From contig NZ_JAFBCZ010000004.1 in assembly GCF_016907925.1 (NCBI RefSeq), positions 229,796 to 293,795 on the forward strand: 64,000 nucleotides of DNA, read 5' to 3'. Shown here one piece after another: positions 43,906 through 52,514 of this stretch. How positions within the stretch are numbered: position 1 is the stretch's first letter; each line of letters begins with the position of its first letter. The notes under the pieces are model-generated. The model saw only the letters and a list, made by a program, of their open reading frames with translations, was not told the DNA's origin and did not search any database. The translations under genes and the position numbers were made by a program. This DNA comes from Herpetosiphon giganteus. Its GTDB lineage: Bacteria; Chloroflexota; Chloroflexia; Chloroflexales; Herpetosiphonaceae.

Positions 43906-44132
43906 AACATACCTCATCTACACGTTCTACACGGCCTGCCATCTGTGCTTTCTCAGGGCAACATATGGCGATTAAGCTAATTACCTGAGTACTACCTTAA
44001 TCTATCCAACTAGCCTATGTCTATCACCCAAAGCGCATTCTTTAGTCCTCTCTTTGATCACCGCTAAAGGTGAACCAGTTAATAGCTAGTTAGCTATGCA
44101 AATGCGCGCGTATATCATAATTATATGAATAT

Positions 44133-44167
44133 AAAGTGGTATAACATCGGGCGTTATACCACTTTTT
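44133..44167 (-). terminator. Terminator after pabBC
   Basis: AAAGTGGTATAAC (44133-44145) pairs perfectly with 44153-44165 around a seven-base loop. It lies 36 bases past the pabBC stop on the minus strand, with TTTATAT following. T residues on the plus side make it possibly bidirectional. Confidence 0.75.
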
Positions 44168-44200
44168 GCTATACCTTTAGTCCTAGTACCGCTGGGGTTA

Positions 44201-45952
44201 TTAATCAGAATTGGTAACGTCTGTAGTATTGAGTTCAACTAAAACCCAGCCGCGGATACTATTAATCAGCCAAATTCTGCTCGCCGCTTGTAGATCGGCT
44301 AGGACTAAAGTACGCTCGTGGATGGCTTGTTGTTGCAACAATTCGGCGCGATATGTGCCAGCCAATAATCCTACGCTGACTGGGGGAGTCCAACGCTGGC
44401 CATCAAGCTCAAGCACCAGATTGCCTCTGGTAAATTCGGTCAACTGACCATGCTCATTCCACAGCAAGACATCAAAATATGCGGGGGATTCTTGGGTGAA
44501 GGCGGCATACACCATGCGGTTGGTCGTTTTGTGGTAGAGGAAGCGATTTTGCGAGTTAACCGCTGTGGGAGCCAGCATCACCTTTTGGCCATCGGCGGTC
44601 GGCGTTAATGGCGTGCTGACAATTACGATCTCACCCGCAGGGGTGAGGTTCAAGCGCACTCTTAAGGGTGTTTCGCACGCTTGGCTATGCTGGTTGAGCG
44701 CTGCAATCAGCGCCGTTCGATCATACACAAAGCCAAAATAGGCCGCCGAAGCCTGCAAGCGCTGCAAGTGATGCTCCAACAACCAATAGGCTTGGCCATC
44801 CCAGCGCAAGGTCTCAATTAAATCAAATTGCGGCCAGCGCTCGGTCAATAGTTGAGCTTTAAGCTGGGCCTCTGCATATTCGTCATCTGCTTGCGAATCC
44901 CACGTGATGCCGCCGCCAACGCCATATTCTGCCTGCTGCTGACGCTGATCGATCCAAACGGTGCGAATTGCCACATTAAAGGTTGCGCTACCATCAGGCC
45001 GCAGGATGCCAAGCGCGCCACAATACACGGCGCGTGGCTCAGCCTCAAACTGGCGAATTAATTCCATGGTTTTAACTTTGGGCGCACCAGTAATCGAGCC
45101 ACACGGAAACAGCGCTTGCAGAATGTCGATCAAGCTGGTGGTGGGCTTGGTTTTGGCGGACACGGTTGAAGTCAGTTGCCACAGCGTGCGATAGCGCTCT
45201 AGCTCAAACAAACGTGGCACGCCAACGCTGCCAATTGCTGCAACTCGACCCAAATCGTTGCGCAACAGATCAACAATCATCAAATTCTCGGCGCGATTTT
45301 TCTCCGAGCTCTGTAATTGACGGGCCAAGCGTTCATCTTCTTCGAGCCAACGCCCGCGTGGCGCAGTGCCCTTCATGGGCTTGGTGATCAGCCGCTGCTC
45401 GCGCCAATCGAAAAAGAGTTCAGGCGAAGCCGAAAGTATTTGATACTCGCCAAGGTCGAGGTAGGCGCAATAATTAGCCGCTTGAGCAGCCCGTAAATCG
45501 TGGTAGAACGCCAACGGATCGCCGCTAAAATCGGCCCGCAAGCGCAAGGTATAGTTGACTTGGTAGGTTTCGCCGCGGGCAATTGCCGCATGAATTGCGC
45601 TGATCGCCTGCCGATACTGCTCTAGGCCCATGCTTGGTTGCCAGGCCGAAAGCTGGTAGGGTTGGGTTGCTGGCTCGACAACCTGCGGTGCAGCAAAAGC
45701 TGCAAACCATACCAAGGGCAATGCGGCTGGTGGATGGCAATCCAAAGCAACATCAAACGCCGCTGCCGCCTCGTAGCTCAGATAGCCAACCACATAGGCT
45801 CCAGCTTGGGCCGCAGCCTGCGCAGCTTGAATCGTCGGAAGCACCTCGGCGCTGGTCGTCGCCTGATAGACCGCCAACGGTTGGCGAAACTCCAACGCTT
45901 GGGGTTGCCCAATCGCATCGGCAAAATCAAAACGCCCATAAATCGCACTCAC
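44201..45952 (-). CDS. pabBC: Fused aminodeoxychorismate synthase component I and 4-amino-4-deoxychorismate lyase
   Basis: A 583-residue bifunctional enzyme for p-aminobenzoate (folate) synthesis. Residues 1-365 are PabB, with the chorismate-binding signatures 'LLRNDLGRVAAIGSV', the active-site 'PMKGTAPRG', and 'FPCGSITGAPKVKTMELI'. Residues from about 380 form a class IV aminotransferase-fold lyase (PabC): 'FDLIETLRWDGQAYWLLEHHLQRLQASA' and 'TEFTRGNLVLE'. The GTG at 45952 is chosen because GGGAGG lies nine bases ahead; the ATG at 45988 has no such site. It is divergent from trpC. The glutaminase subunit PabA is not nearby. Confidence 0.9.
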   Translation of the reverse strand: MSAIYGRFDFADAIGQPQALEFRQPLAVYQATTSAEVLPTIQAAQAAAQAGAYVVGYLSYEAAAAFDVALDCHPPAALPLVWFAAFAAPQVVEPATQPYQLSAWQPSMGLEQYRQAISAIHAAIARGETYQVNYTLRLRADFSGDPLAFYHDLRAAQAANYCAYLDLGEYQILSASPELFFDWREQRLITKPMKGTAPRGRWLEEDERLARQLQSSEKNRAENLMIVDLLRNDLGRVAAIGSVGVPRLFELERYRTLWQLTSTVSAKTKPTTSLIDILQALFPCGSITGAPKVKTMELIRQFEAEPRAVYCGALGILRPDGSATFNVAIRTVWIDQRQQQAEYGVGGGITWDSQADDEYAEAQLKAQLLTERWPQFDLIETLRWDGQAYWLLEHHLQRLQASAAYFGFVYDRTALIAALNQHSQACETPLRVRLNLTPAGEIVIVSTPLTPTADGQKVMLAPTAVNSQNRFLYHKTTNRMVYAAFTQESPAYFDVLLWNEHGQLTEFTRGNLVLELDGQRWTPPVSVGLLAGTYRAELLQQQAIHERTLVLADLQAASRIWLINSIRGWVLVELNTTDVTNSD

Positions 45953-46051
45953 GAATTGTTGCCTCCCAACAATAAAGCCAATTGGCATAGCGCTAAACCA
46001 TATGCTACTCTAGCGCCATGCACCGCTGTTTCTAGCCCACGAGGTTTCCCA

Positions 46052-46870
46052 ATGAATGCGACAATTTTAGATCAGATTTTTGCCCATAAACGCACCGAGG
46101 TCGAACGCCAAAAATTGAAGGTTCCCCAAGCCAAACTTGACCAACAATTGGGAACCTCACCTGCGCCACGCAGTTTGCGCCAAGCCTTGCGCCAACCAGA
46201 TCGAATTAGTTTGATCGCCGAAGTCAAGAAGGCCAGTCCATCCAAAGGGGTCTTTTTGGAGCATTTCAACCCCACCGAACTTGCAGAAACCTATGCAACC
46301 AACGGGGCGGCAGCAATTTCGGTGTTAACTGATGTGCGTTTTTTTCAAGGCAGCCTGATCTATTTGCGCACCATTCATGAGCATCTCGACAAATTAGGCT
46401 ATGCTACGCCGTTATTGCGCAAAGATTTCATCTACGATCCCTACCAAATTTACGAAGCACGGGTCTATGGCGCTGATGCAATTTTGCTGATCGTTGGCAT
46501 GCTCGATGATCAAACGTTGCAGGAATTATATAAACTGACCTATGGCTTAGGCATGGAAGCCTTGGTCGAAGTGCATACTGAAGCTGAAATGGCGCGTGCG
46601 CAGGCGCTGCAAGCCCAAATTATTGGCATCAACAACCGCGATTTGCATAGTTTTAGCGTCGATATTGCCACCACCCAACGCGTTGGAGCCAGCTTGCCAG
46701 CCATCGGCGATCCACAACGGCCTGTGTTGGTGGCCGAAAGCGGCATCCATGGCCCCGACGTGTTGCCAACCCTGCGCGATTGGGGCGTTGATGCAATTCT
46801 CGTCGGCGAATCGATTGTGCTGGCCCCCGACCATGCCGCTCACGTCCGCGCCTTGAGCCAAACCGAGTAA
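46052..46870 (+). CDS. trpC: Indole-3-glycerol-phosphate synthase
   Basis: TrpC closes the indole ring in tryptophan synthesis. The 272-residue TIM-barrel has the conserved LIAEVKKASPSKG (phosphate loop and catalytic lysine), 'AISVLTDVRFFQGS', 'LLRKDFIYDPYQIYEAR', 'EVHTEAEM', GINNRDLHSFSVD and VAESGIHGPDV. The ATG at 46052 has GAGG seven bases ahead; a longer open frame from 45638 runs through the divergent pabBC region and is not used. It is separated from other trp genes. Its stop codon is followed at once by AGAGCATAG repeats. Confidence 0.95.
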   Translation: MNATILDQIFAHKRTEVERQKLKVPQAKLDQQLGTSPAPRSLRQALRQPDRISLIAEVKKASPSKGVFLEHFNPTELAETYATNGAAAISVLTDVRFFQGSLIYLRTIHEHLDKLGYATPLLRKDFIYDPYQIYEARVYGADAILLIVGMLDDQTLQELYKLTYGLGMEALVEVHTEAEMARAQALQAQIIGINNRDLHSFSVDIATTQRVGASLPAIGDPQRPVLVAESGIHGPDVLPTLRDWGVDAILVGESIVLAPDHAAHVRALSQTE

Positions 46871-47076
46871 AGAGCATAGAGCATAGAACATAAAGTTAGG
46901 CGCGAGGCTATGGGCTTTTCAATATCAGCGATTGATTTAATGTAAAAAAACATTCCATTAGCCTAGTGCCTTCAGCCGAGAGCCATGCCCTCTTCGTGGC
47001 TCAAAACTTCTGAGGTGCAACTCCTATGTTCTATGTTCTATGTTCTATGTTCTATGTTCTTTGCTCTATGTTCTAC
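46871..47076. repeat. Inverted CATAGA/TCTATG 7-bp-period repeats before ettA
   Basis: AGAGCATAGAGCATAGAAC units (46871-46895) start at the base after the trpC stop. Complementary CTATGTT units (about seven copies) run at 47024-47076. Together they could form a long stem with a 128-base loop that contains TTCGTGGCTCAAAACTTC. The gap holds no gene. Confidence 0.75.
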
Positions 47077-47135
47077 TCCCCCCAAATTCAAGTACAATAA
47101 GGCCGAATGAAATCTGGCCTAGATGTGAGGTGTTT

Positions 47136-48815
47136 GTGGATAACAAAGTTATCTACTCGATGGTGCGGGTGAGCAAAATTCATCCGCCCAATAAGCAAGT
47201 ATTGAAGGATATTTCGTTATCCTATTTTTTGGGTGCAAAAATTGGCGTACTTGGGACGAACGGTTCCGGTAAATCGAGCCTCTTGCGCATTTTGGCGGGC
47301 GTTGACCAAGAGTTTCAAGGCGAAACGGTGCTCGCGCCAGGCTATACCATTGGCTACCTTGAGCAAGAACCACAATTAGCCGCCGGCAAAACTGTGCGCC
47401 AAATTGTCGAAGAAGCGGTTAAACCAGTCGTCGATGCCCTCCGCGAATACGACGAAATTAACGCCAAATTCGGCGAATCGATGAGCGACGACGAAATGGA
47501 CGCGCTGATCCAACGCCAAGGCGAAGTTCAAGATAAACTTGATCAAATGAATGCCTGGGATTTGGATAGCCGCCTCGATTTTGCTATGGATGCATTGCGC
47601 TGCCCGCCATCGGATACACCAGTCGAGGTGCTTTCTGGCGGTGAACGTCGGCGGGTTGCGCTGTGTCGCTTGTTGCTCGAAGAGCCGAGCATTTTGCTGC
47701 TCGACGAACCAACCAACCACCTTGACGCTGAATCGGTGGCTTGGCTCGAAAAGCACTTACAAGACTATCCGGGCACAGTCATCGCCGTAACCCACGACCG
47801 CCACTTTTTAAATAATGTGGCTGGCTGGATTCTGGAACTAGATCGAGGCCAAGGTATTCCGTGGAAGGGCAATTATTCATCGTGGCTTGAGCAAAAACAA
47901 AATCGCCTTGCCAACGAAGAAAAAGCCGAATCACAACGCCAAAAAACCCTCCAACGCGAGTTGGATTGGATTAATATGGCTCCCAAGGCTCGTCAAACCA
48001 AAAGCAAAGCGCGGATCAATGCCTACGAGCAATTGCTGAGCCAAAATACTGAAAAAGCCCAAGGTGAATTGGAAATTTTCATTCCACCAGGGCCACGTTT
48101 GGGCGATATTGTGATTCGCTCCAACGATGTAAGCAAATCATTTGGCGACAAATTGCTCTATGACAACCTAACCCTCGATTTGCCTGCTGGCGGGATTGTG
48201 GGCATCATCGGGCCAAACGGCGCAGGTAAAACCACCTTGTTCCGCATGATCACCGGCCAAGAACAGCCAGACAGTGGGGTGTTTGAGGTTGGCTCAACCG
48301 TCAAGTTGGCTTATGTCGACCAAAGCCGCGAAACGCTCGACCCAGAAAAAACCGTCTGGGAAGAAATTTCCGAGGGTGCTGAACAAATTCAGTTGGGGCC
48401 ACGCACGGTCAACTCACGCGCTTATGTCGCCCGCTTCAACTTCTCTGGCTCAGACCAACAAAAGAAGGTCGGCAGCCTCTCGGGTGGCGAGCGCAACCGC
48501 GTGCATTTGGCCAAAATGCTCAAATCGGGTGCAAATGTTATCCTGCTTGACGAACCAACCAACGACTTAGACGTGCATACCTTGCGCGCCTTGGAAGAAG
48601 CCTTGGAAAATTTTGGCGGCTGTGCCGTTATCATTTCCCACGATCGCTGGTTCCTCGATCGGGTTGCCACCCACATGCTGGCCTTTGAAGGCGATAGCCA
48701 AGTGGTTTGGTATCCTGGCACCTACAGCGAATACGAGGCTGATCGCCGCAAACGCCTAGGCAGCGCCGCCGATCATCCCCATCGCATTACCTATCGCAAG
48801 CTGCGCCGCGATTAA
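47136..48815 (+). CDS. ettA: ABC-F protein, EttA type (translational throttle)
   Basis: A 559-residue soluble ABC-F ATPase that binds the ribosomal E site and gates translation according to energy state. Two ABC domains are present. The first has Walker A GTNGSGKSS and signature LSGGERRRVALCRLL, with LLLDEPTNHLD. The second has GPNGAGKTT, LSGGERNRVHLAKML and LLDEPTNDLD. The linker (QKTLQRELDWINMAPKARQTKSKARI) and the opening 'YSMVRVSKIHPPNKQVLKDISLSYF' match EttA. The GTG at 47136 with TGAGG upstream is preferred; the longer frame from 47040 translates repeat DNA. Confidence 0.93.
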   Translation: MDNKVIYSMVRVSKIHPPNKQVLKDISLSYFLGAKIGVLGTNGSGKSSLLRILAGVDQEFQGETVLAPGYTIGYLEQEPQLAAGKTVRQIVEEAVKPVVDALREYDEINAKFGESMSDDEMDALIQRQGEVQDKLDQMNAWDLDSRLDFAMDALRCPPSDTPVEVLSGGERRRVALCRLLLEEPSILLLDEPTNHLDAESVAWLEKHLQDYPGTVIAVTHDRHFLNNVAGWILELDRGQGIPWKGNYSSWLEQKQNRLANEEKAESQRQKTLQRELDWINMAPKARQTKSKARINAYEQLLSQNTEKAQGELEIFIPPGPRLGDIVIRSNDVSKSFGDKLLYDNLTLDLPAGGIVGIIGPNGAGKTTLFRMITGQEQPDSGVFEVGSTVKLAYVDQSRETLDPEKTVWEEISEGAEQIQLGPRTVNSRAYVARFNFSGSDQQKKVGSLSGGERNRVHLAKMLKSGANVILLDEPTNDLDVHTLRALEEALENFGGCAVIISHDRWFLDRVATHMLAFEGDSQVVWYPGTYSEYEADRRKRLGSAADHPHRITYRKLRRD

Positions 48816-48858
48816 TTTCGAGCGTTCTCACTCCTAAATAATCCAAAACTCCATGCTC

Positions 48859-49060
48859 AAAGCCCCTCTCCCATTCGACGGGAGAGGGGCTTTCTTACAA
48901 GGGCAGGTAGTTAAGATCCCCTCACCCCAACCCCTCTCCCGTGGCGCGGGCGAGGGGCTTAACATGGTGGATTTAGCATGGGAAGCTCCCCCTCGCCCGC
49001 CTTTTGGTGGGCGAGGGGGTTGGGGGTGAGGGAACGCTCCACCGCCGACCAATCGCTCAA
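48859..49060. repeat. Hairpin and inverted repeat of the CCCTCACCCC family after ettA
   Basis: A perfect hairpin AAAGCCCCTCTCCC/GGGAGAGGGGCTTT (48859-48893) lies 43 bases after ettA and may terminate it. It is followed by an inverted pair CCCTCACCCCAACCCC (from 48921) and GGGGTTGGGGGTGAGGG (to about 49032), then GCTCCACCGCCGACCAATCG, which is shared with the repeat at 23959-24172. The remaining bases to 49347 show no gene. Confidence 0.7.
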
Positions 49061-49347
49061 AATCTACCCTTGTAAGAGAGGTGCTTTGGGTGAGGCAATC
49101 ACAAATCCCATTGACAAGCCAAATTGGCTTTGCTATGATCATCCCCGAGATTAAGAGTCGCTCCATCGCAATAAACCTCATTCGTTCTTCCTGCACTTAA
49201 TTTCAGCACGCTTTAGTCGATCAACTCACCAAATAAGCGTGATGGTTATGCCTAAATCCATAAACAAGTTACAATTCAGTATTTTGCGCAACAAATTAGA
49301 AAATAATTTAACTCTCAATTTAAATCTACTTTTGAGTGTGAGGTTTT

Positions 49348-49815
49348 ATGCTTTTCTATCTATGGCTGCTTGGAACAATCCTGATTGCATGGATCAGTTT
49401 GTGTTATGGCTATGCATTTTTCAAAACAAAAATTCGCTGGTTTCTGCTGCATAGTTTACGTTGGCTGAGTATTGGCCAATATTTTGCGCTATTTTGCTAT
49501 TTGATTCAGCGCGGAGCATTACCACTGCCATATGCTGAATTAATTATCGTTGGTATAATTGGCTTAATCATAGGCCGAAAATATGTGCCAATGCTGCGCA
49601 ATGCCTACACCGAGGGGCCATATCGAAGCAGTGATCTGCTGCTGTTGCGGGTGCAAGCACCTGCCCAAGCTGCTGCCCAAGGGGTTTTTGTGCCATTTAA
49701 TGGTGCTGTTGATGTTGGCTCACAACGCACATTACGCAACGGCTTAATCGTGCATAGTGCAATCGTTATGATTAATTTTCTAATTCTGTATGGGGCCTTC
49801 GTGATGGCACAATAA
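49348..49815 (+). CDS. Membrane protein of unknown function
   Basis: A 155-residue protein with hydrophobic segments near residues 2-25, 35-52, 62-80 and 132-152. I do not recognise the family. GTGAGGTTTT precedes the ATG. It stands alone, followed by a 16-bp perfect terminator shared with the convergent dehydrogenase gene. AT-rich upstream DNA (about 49240-49347) may hold its promoter. Confidence 0.7.
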   Translation: MLFYLWLLGTILIAWISLCYGYAFFKTKIRWFLLHSLRWLSIGQYFALFCYLIQRGALPLPYAELIIVGIIGLIIGRKYVPMLRNAYTEGPYRSSDLLLLRVQAPAQAAAQGVFVPFNGAVDVGSQRTLRNGLIVHSAIVMINFLILYGAFVMAQ

Positions 49816-49825
49816 GCATAGAAAA

Positions 49826-49863
49826 ATCAGCAGCGGCTTGCTATTTCGCAAGCCGCTGCTGAT
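49826..49863. terminator. Bidirectional intrinsic terminator
   Basis: ATCAGCAGCGGCTTGC (49826-49841) pairs perfectly with 49848-49863 over a six-base loop, between convergent genes that end at 49815 and 49868. On the minus strand it is followed by TTTTTC. Confidence 0.85.
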
Positions 49864-49867
49864 CCAA

Positions 49868-50932
49868 TTAATTCAATTCCACCCCAAGCTGCTGCATGCG
49901 TTCCAAGGCATAGGCCAATTTTGGCGCAGTTTCAGGAAAGTAGATGCCTGCATCCAAGGCGGGGCTGCCATCCAACCCCACCATGGTTTCAAGCTGAATC
50001 ACCGCGCCCACGGCGGTCAAATGGGTTTGGCCTTGCGGATCAACAATCGTTTTGGTCAGTTGTTGAGGGTTGCCAGCAGCATCACGCCCGCTAATCTGCC
50101 AAACTAATTCATGGGCTGCACCCTTACCTGGATTGTAGAGCAACGAATGGCGCAAGCGATCAAAGCGCCGATGCATCAACAATTTCCACACGCCCGAGCG
50201 CGCCAAGCCCAACAACAAACCCATCGTCAAACGATCATCAAAGGTAATGCGGGCCGAAACACTTGCTGCCTTGGTGCTTTGCGGCAACGTCCACTGATCG
50301 GGCGTATCGAAGCGATAGGTTTTAGCGCGGTAGCCATTGGGAAACGTAATGGTTTGTGGCTCGGTATAGGGATAAACCTCGCGCGGCTGATGCTTTTCAG
50401 TAATCGTAAATGGCGTAGTAAGATGTTGCATATATTCAATCGAATTTGGCCCAGCCTTATCCTTGAGCGAAAACAGCACATGCAAATCGAGCTGTTCGGT
50501 ATGGGCTAATTGCTGAGTCGCCGCAACCGCTACCACACTCGCCAAGCCCGCCATCCAATGCGAAGCAAAGACCAACGGAGCCTTGAGCGCAGCCCGATCA
50601 AGCCCATTCAAGGTGTGTTGGAGGCGCGCTGTCCAGCGCGTAATATCGACCAATGGAATTCCCCGCGCCACGGCTTCGTGCAACACATAATCATGCGGAT
50701 CGTTGACTGCATTGATGATTGCGCGCGGTTGCAAACCCGCCAACGGATTCGGTTTGAGCACATCAACCGCCGCCGCGCTGGTGTGTGCGCCAAGTTCGGC
50801 CAGCAAAGCTTGAGCCTGATTTGGATTACGCCCCGCCAAAATCAAGGGTAAATCGCCATGGCTCTGGCGTAAGATTTGGGCAATTTGCGCACCAACTACT
50901 CCATAGCCACCAACAATTACGATTGCTTGCAT
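49868..50932 (-). CDS. Saccharopine dehydrogenase-like NAD(P)-binding protein
   Basis: A 354-residue oxidoreductase-like protein. The dinucleotide motif is AIVIVGGYGVVGAQIAQIL (G-G-x-G-x-V-G) at the N-terminus, then LAGRN, and 'PRAIINAVNDPHDYVLHEAVARGIPLVDITRW', typical of the saccharopine dehydrogenase N-terminal family. No lysine-pathway genes are adjacent, so the substrate is unknown. It lies downstream of an ArsR-type regulator with a palindromic operator between the two genes, suggesting control by that regulator. Confidence 0.8.
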   Translation of the reverse strand: MQAIVIVGGYGVVGAQIAQILRQSHGDLPLILAGRNPNQAQALLAELGAHTSAAAVDVLKPNPLAGLQPRAIINAVNDPHDYVLHEAVARGIPLVDITRWTARLQHTLNGLDRAALKAPLVFASHWMAGLASVVAVAATQQLAHTEQLDLHVLFSLKDKAGPNSIEYMQHLTTPFTITEKHQPREVYPYTEPQTITFPNGYRAKTYRFDTPDQWTLPQSTKAASVSARITFDDRLTMGLLLGLARSGVWKLLMHRRFDRLRHSLLYNPGKGAAHELVWQISGRDAAGNPQQLTKTIVDPQGQTHLTAVGAVIQLETMVGLDGSPALDAGIYFPETAPKLAYALERMQQLGVELN

Positions 50933-50949
50933 TCGGTTGCTCCTTAGCT

Positions 50950-50983
50950 AACATATCGTCATTTCGGAATATAACGATATGTT
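50950..50983. promoter_or_regulatory. Palindromic operator between arsR-type gene and dehydrogenase gene
   Basis: AACATATCGT (50950-50959) and ACGATATGTT (50974-50983) are exact inverted repeats with a 14-base centre that is itself partly symmetric (ATTTCGGAATAT). A related half (TTTCGGTAATCTCCGATATGA) occurs upstream of the arsR-type start (about 51308-51328). Confidence 0.6.
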
Positions 50984-50998
50984 GAATAAAAAAAAGAA

Positions 50999-51295
50999 TT
51001 ATTCGTAGGTACAAGTTTTTAAGTAGGCCAATAATTCCTCGGCATAGGCCACCATTTGTTGGTTATCTGCTTGGTAAATGACCTCTTTGCCTTGGCGGGT
51101 TGAAATCAACAAGCCTGCGCGTTTGAGCATGGTCAAGTGTTCCGAGGCGGTCGATTGCCCAATCTGGGCTAGCTCGGCAATTTCGCCAACCGTTAGTTGT
51201 TGGTGGCTGGCAAACAGAAATAAGATCGTTTGGCGGGTTTCGTTGCCCAACGCCCGCAAAAAAGCTTGAATTTCATGGGGCAGTGCCGATGTCAT
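50999..51295 (-). CDS. ArsR family winged-helix transcriptional regulator
   Basis: A 98-residue regulator with the ArsR-type winged helix: ALGNETRQTILFLFASHQQLTVGEIAELAQIGQSTASEHLTMLKRAGLLISTRQGKEVIYQ. The metal-binding ELCVCDL motif is absent, so it senses something other than classical arsenic or cadmium. A C-terminal cysteine is present (KTCTYE). The ATG at 51295 follows GAGGGTTGGTT. It precedes the dehydrogenase gene, with a palindromic operator between. Confidence 0.9.
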   Translation of the reverse strand: MTSALPHEIQAFLRALGNETRQTILFLFASHQQLTVGEIAELAQIGQSTASEHLTMLKRAGLLISTRQGKEVIYQADNQQMVAYAEELLAYLKTCTYE

Positions 51296-51436
51296 AACCA
51301 ACCCTCATTTCGGTAATCTCCGATATGATAACCGAGCTTTGGCCAAATGTAAAGCCATATTTTGAAGATATTGAGGATTCATGGTGCAACTAGACGCGGG
51401 CGAGCATTCCACGGATCATGCGAAAACCATCAGATT

Positions 51437-51480
51437 AAAGCCCCTCGCCCGTCGGACGGGAGAGGGGTTGGGCTGAGGAA
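51437..51480. repeat. CCCCTCGCCC hairpin repeat
   Basis: CCCCTCGCCCGTC/GACGGGAGAGGGG folds as a hairpin near the stop of the minus-strand DUF1858/DUF2249 gene (51484), where it may terminate transcription. It belongs to the family at 48859. Confidence 0.6.
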
Positions 51481-51483
51481 ATG

Positions 51484-52245
51484 CTAATTAACCGAAATCA
51501 ATGGCCGACTAATTGTGGTGATATAGCCATAATCAATTGCGCGACTGGTGCTATAGATAAAACCACGTTCGTTGAGCATTGGAAACAAATAGGTTGGCTG
51601 GAGATCGGTCAAACTCAACAACTGCTGGCCTGGCTCCAGGCTGGTCAAAGCTTCCAAGGTATTGACCAAGGGCAACGGCGTTTTGAGGCCACGATTATCG
51701 ATCACTGTGTATTGCTGCGGCTCGGGGCGAGCAGCAAACCATTGCTCTTCACCAGGCAGTTTGCGATACAGATAACAATCCCAAAATGCTTGATTAGCCC
51801 GTTGCCAACTCACAAAACCTTGATGCTCTAAGCTGGCGCTGAGCTGGCTAGGATCAAACGAATTAACCAATAATAAGACCGTTCCGGCGGGCACAGCTTT
51901 GGCGCTGCGCAAAATCAATTGCACCGGGTCATCAACTTCGTTGCTGATCTGATCGACATGGATTGTTTGATGAATTGGGCGTTCTTGCAGCCAAGCTGGA
52001 GGTTCAATCAGTGACCTAACTGGTTGTTTGGTCGTATTCAAGGCTTGATTGACCGCCATCAGCAGCTGATCAACATCCAAGTGCATCATTTGGGCGAGCT
52101 GGCTCAAGGTTAACCAGCGGCTTAACATCCGGCGCAAATGGGGATTCGAAAGCCGAGCCAGCCTTGGCAAATTCAACACCAGCCAATCTTCCAACTCTGG
52201 GTAGCGCCCCAGTAATTCTCCAACACGCATCGTTGCGGTAATCAT
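51484..52245 (-). CDS. DUF1858/DUF2249 domain protein
   Basis: A 253-residue cytoplasmic protein. The N-terminal 65 residues (MRVGELLGRYPELEDWLVLNLPRLARLSNPHLRRML) match DUF1858, found in proteins linked to iron-sulfur or nitric-oxide stress. The C-terminal region (YTVIDNRGLKTPLPLVNTLEALTSLEPGQQLLSLTDLQPTYLFPMLNERGF) has the TusA-like DUF2249 fold, but the usual catalytic cysteine of TusA is replaced in 'GLKTPLP'. A similar segment lies in the middle. GGAGGCTGCG precedes the ATG at 52245. Confidence 0.78.
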   Translation of the reverse strand: MITATMRVGELLGRYPELEDWLVLNLPRLARLSNPHLRRMLSRWLTLSQLAQMMHLDVDQLLMAVNQALNTTKQPVRSLIEPPAWLQERPIHQTIHVDQISNEVDDPVQLILRSAKAVPAGTVLLLVNSFDPSQLSASLEHQGFVSWQRANQAFWDCYLYRKLPGEEQWFAARPEPQQYTVIDNRGLKTPLPLVNTLEALTSLEPGQQLLSLTDLQPTYLFPMLNERGFIYSTSRAIDYGYITTISRPLISVN

Positions 52246-52431
52246 CGCAGCCTCCCCCAGACCTTCAGAGCCTGTTGCCGTTGCGTGGCCATACCATCCT
52301 CCTTTGTGGTGCTTCAAGTGTAATCAGCCAAGCCCAAGCGCTAAAGTGCGATTTTGCTTACCATATGTAACAATTTCTTCACGCGGCCACTAAAGGCCGA
52401 TCTGGATGGTCGCGTAGCGGGCCAGCAACCG

Positions 52432-52458
52432 TTGATCGCAAGAAGGCTGTGCTATAAT
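52432..52458 (+). promoter_or_regulatory. Candidate promoter of lon
   Basis: TTGATC (52432-52437) and a consensus TATAAT (52453-52458) are separated by 15 bases, shorter than ideal. The start codon is 57 bases downstream of the -10 box. Confidence 0.5.
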
Positions 52459-52514
52459 GCCCCGTATGTTTCTGCAAGCAACTCAATCTGGACTTGTGAC
52501 AAAAGGTGTAACCC

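Noticed and set aside
45638..46051. A 138-codon N-terminal extension of trpC
   Set aside because: It overlaps the opposite-strand pabBC gene and has no similarity to TrpC; the ATG at 46052 fits.
47040..47135. A longer ettA start giving an extra 32 residues (MFYVLCSLLYVL...)
   Set aside because: The extension translates CTATGTT repeat DNA, and the GTG at 47136 has a proper ribosome-binding site and matches the family start.
48834..49196. A 120-codon minus-strand frame after ettA
   Set aside because: Most of it translates GC-rich repeat hairpins (PHPQPPRPPKGG), so it is not a gene.
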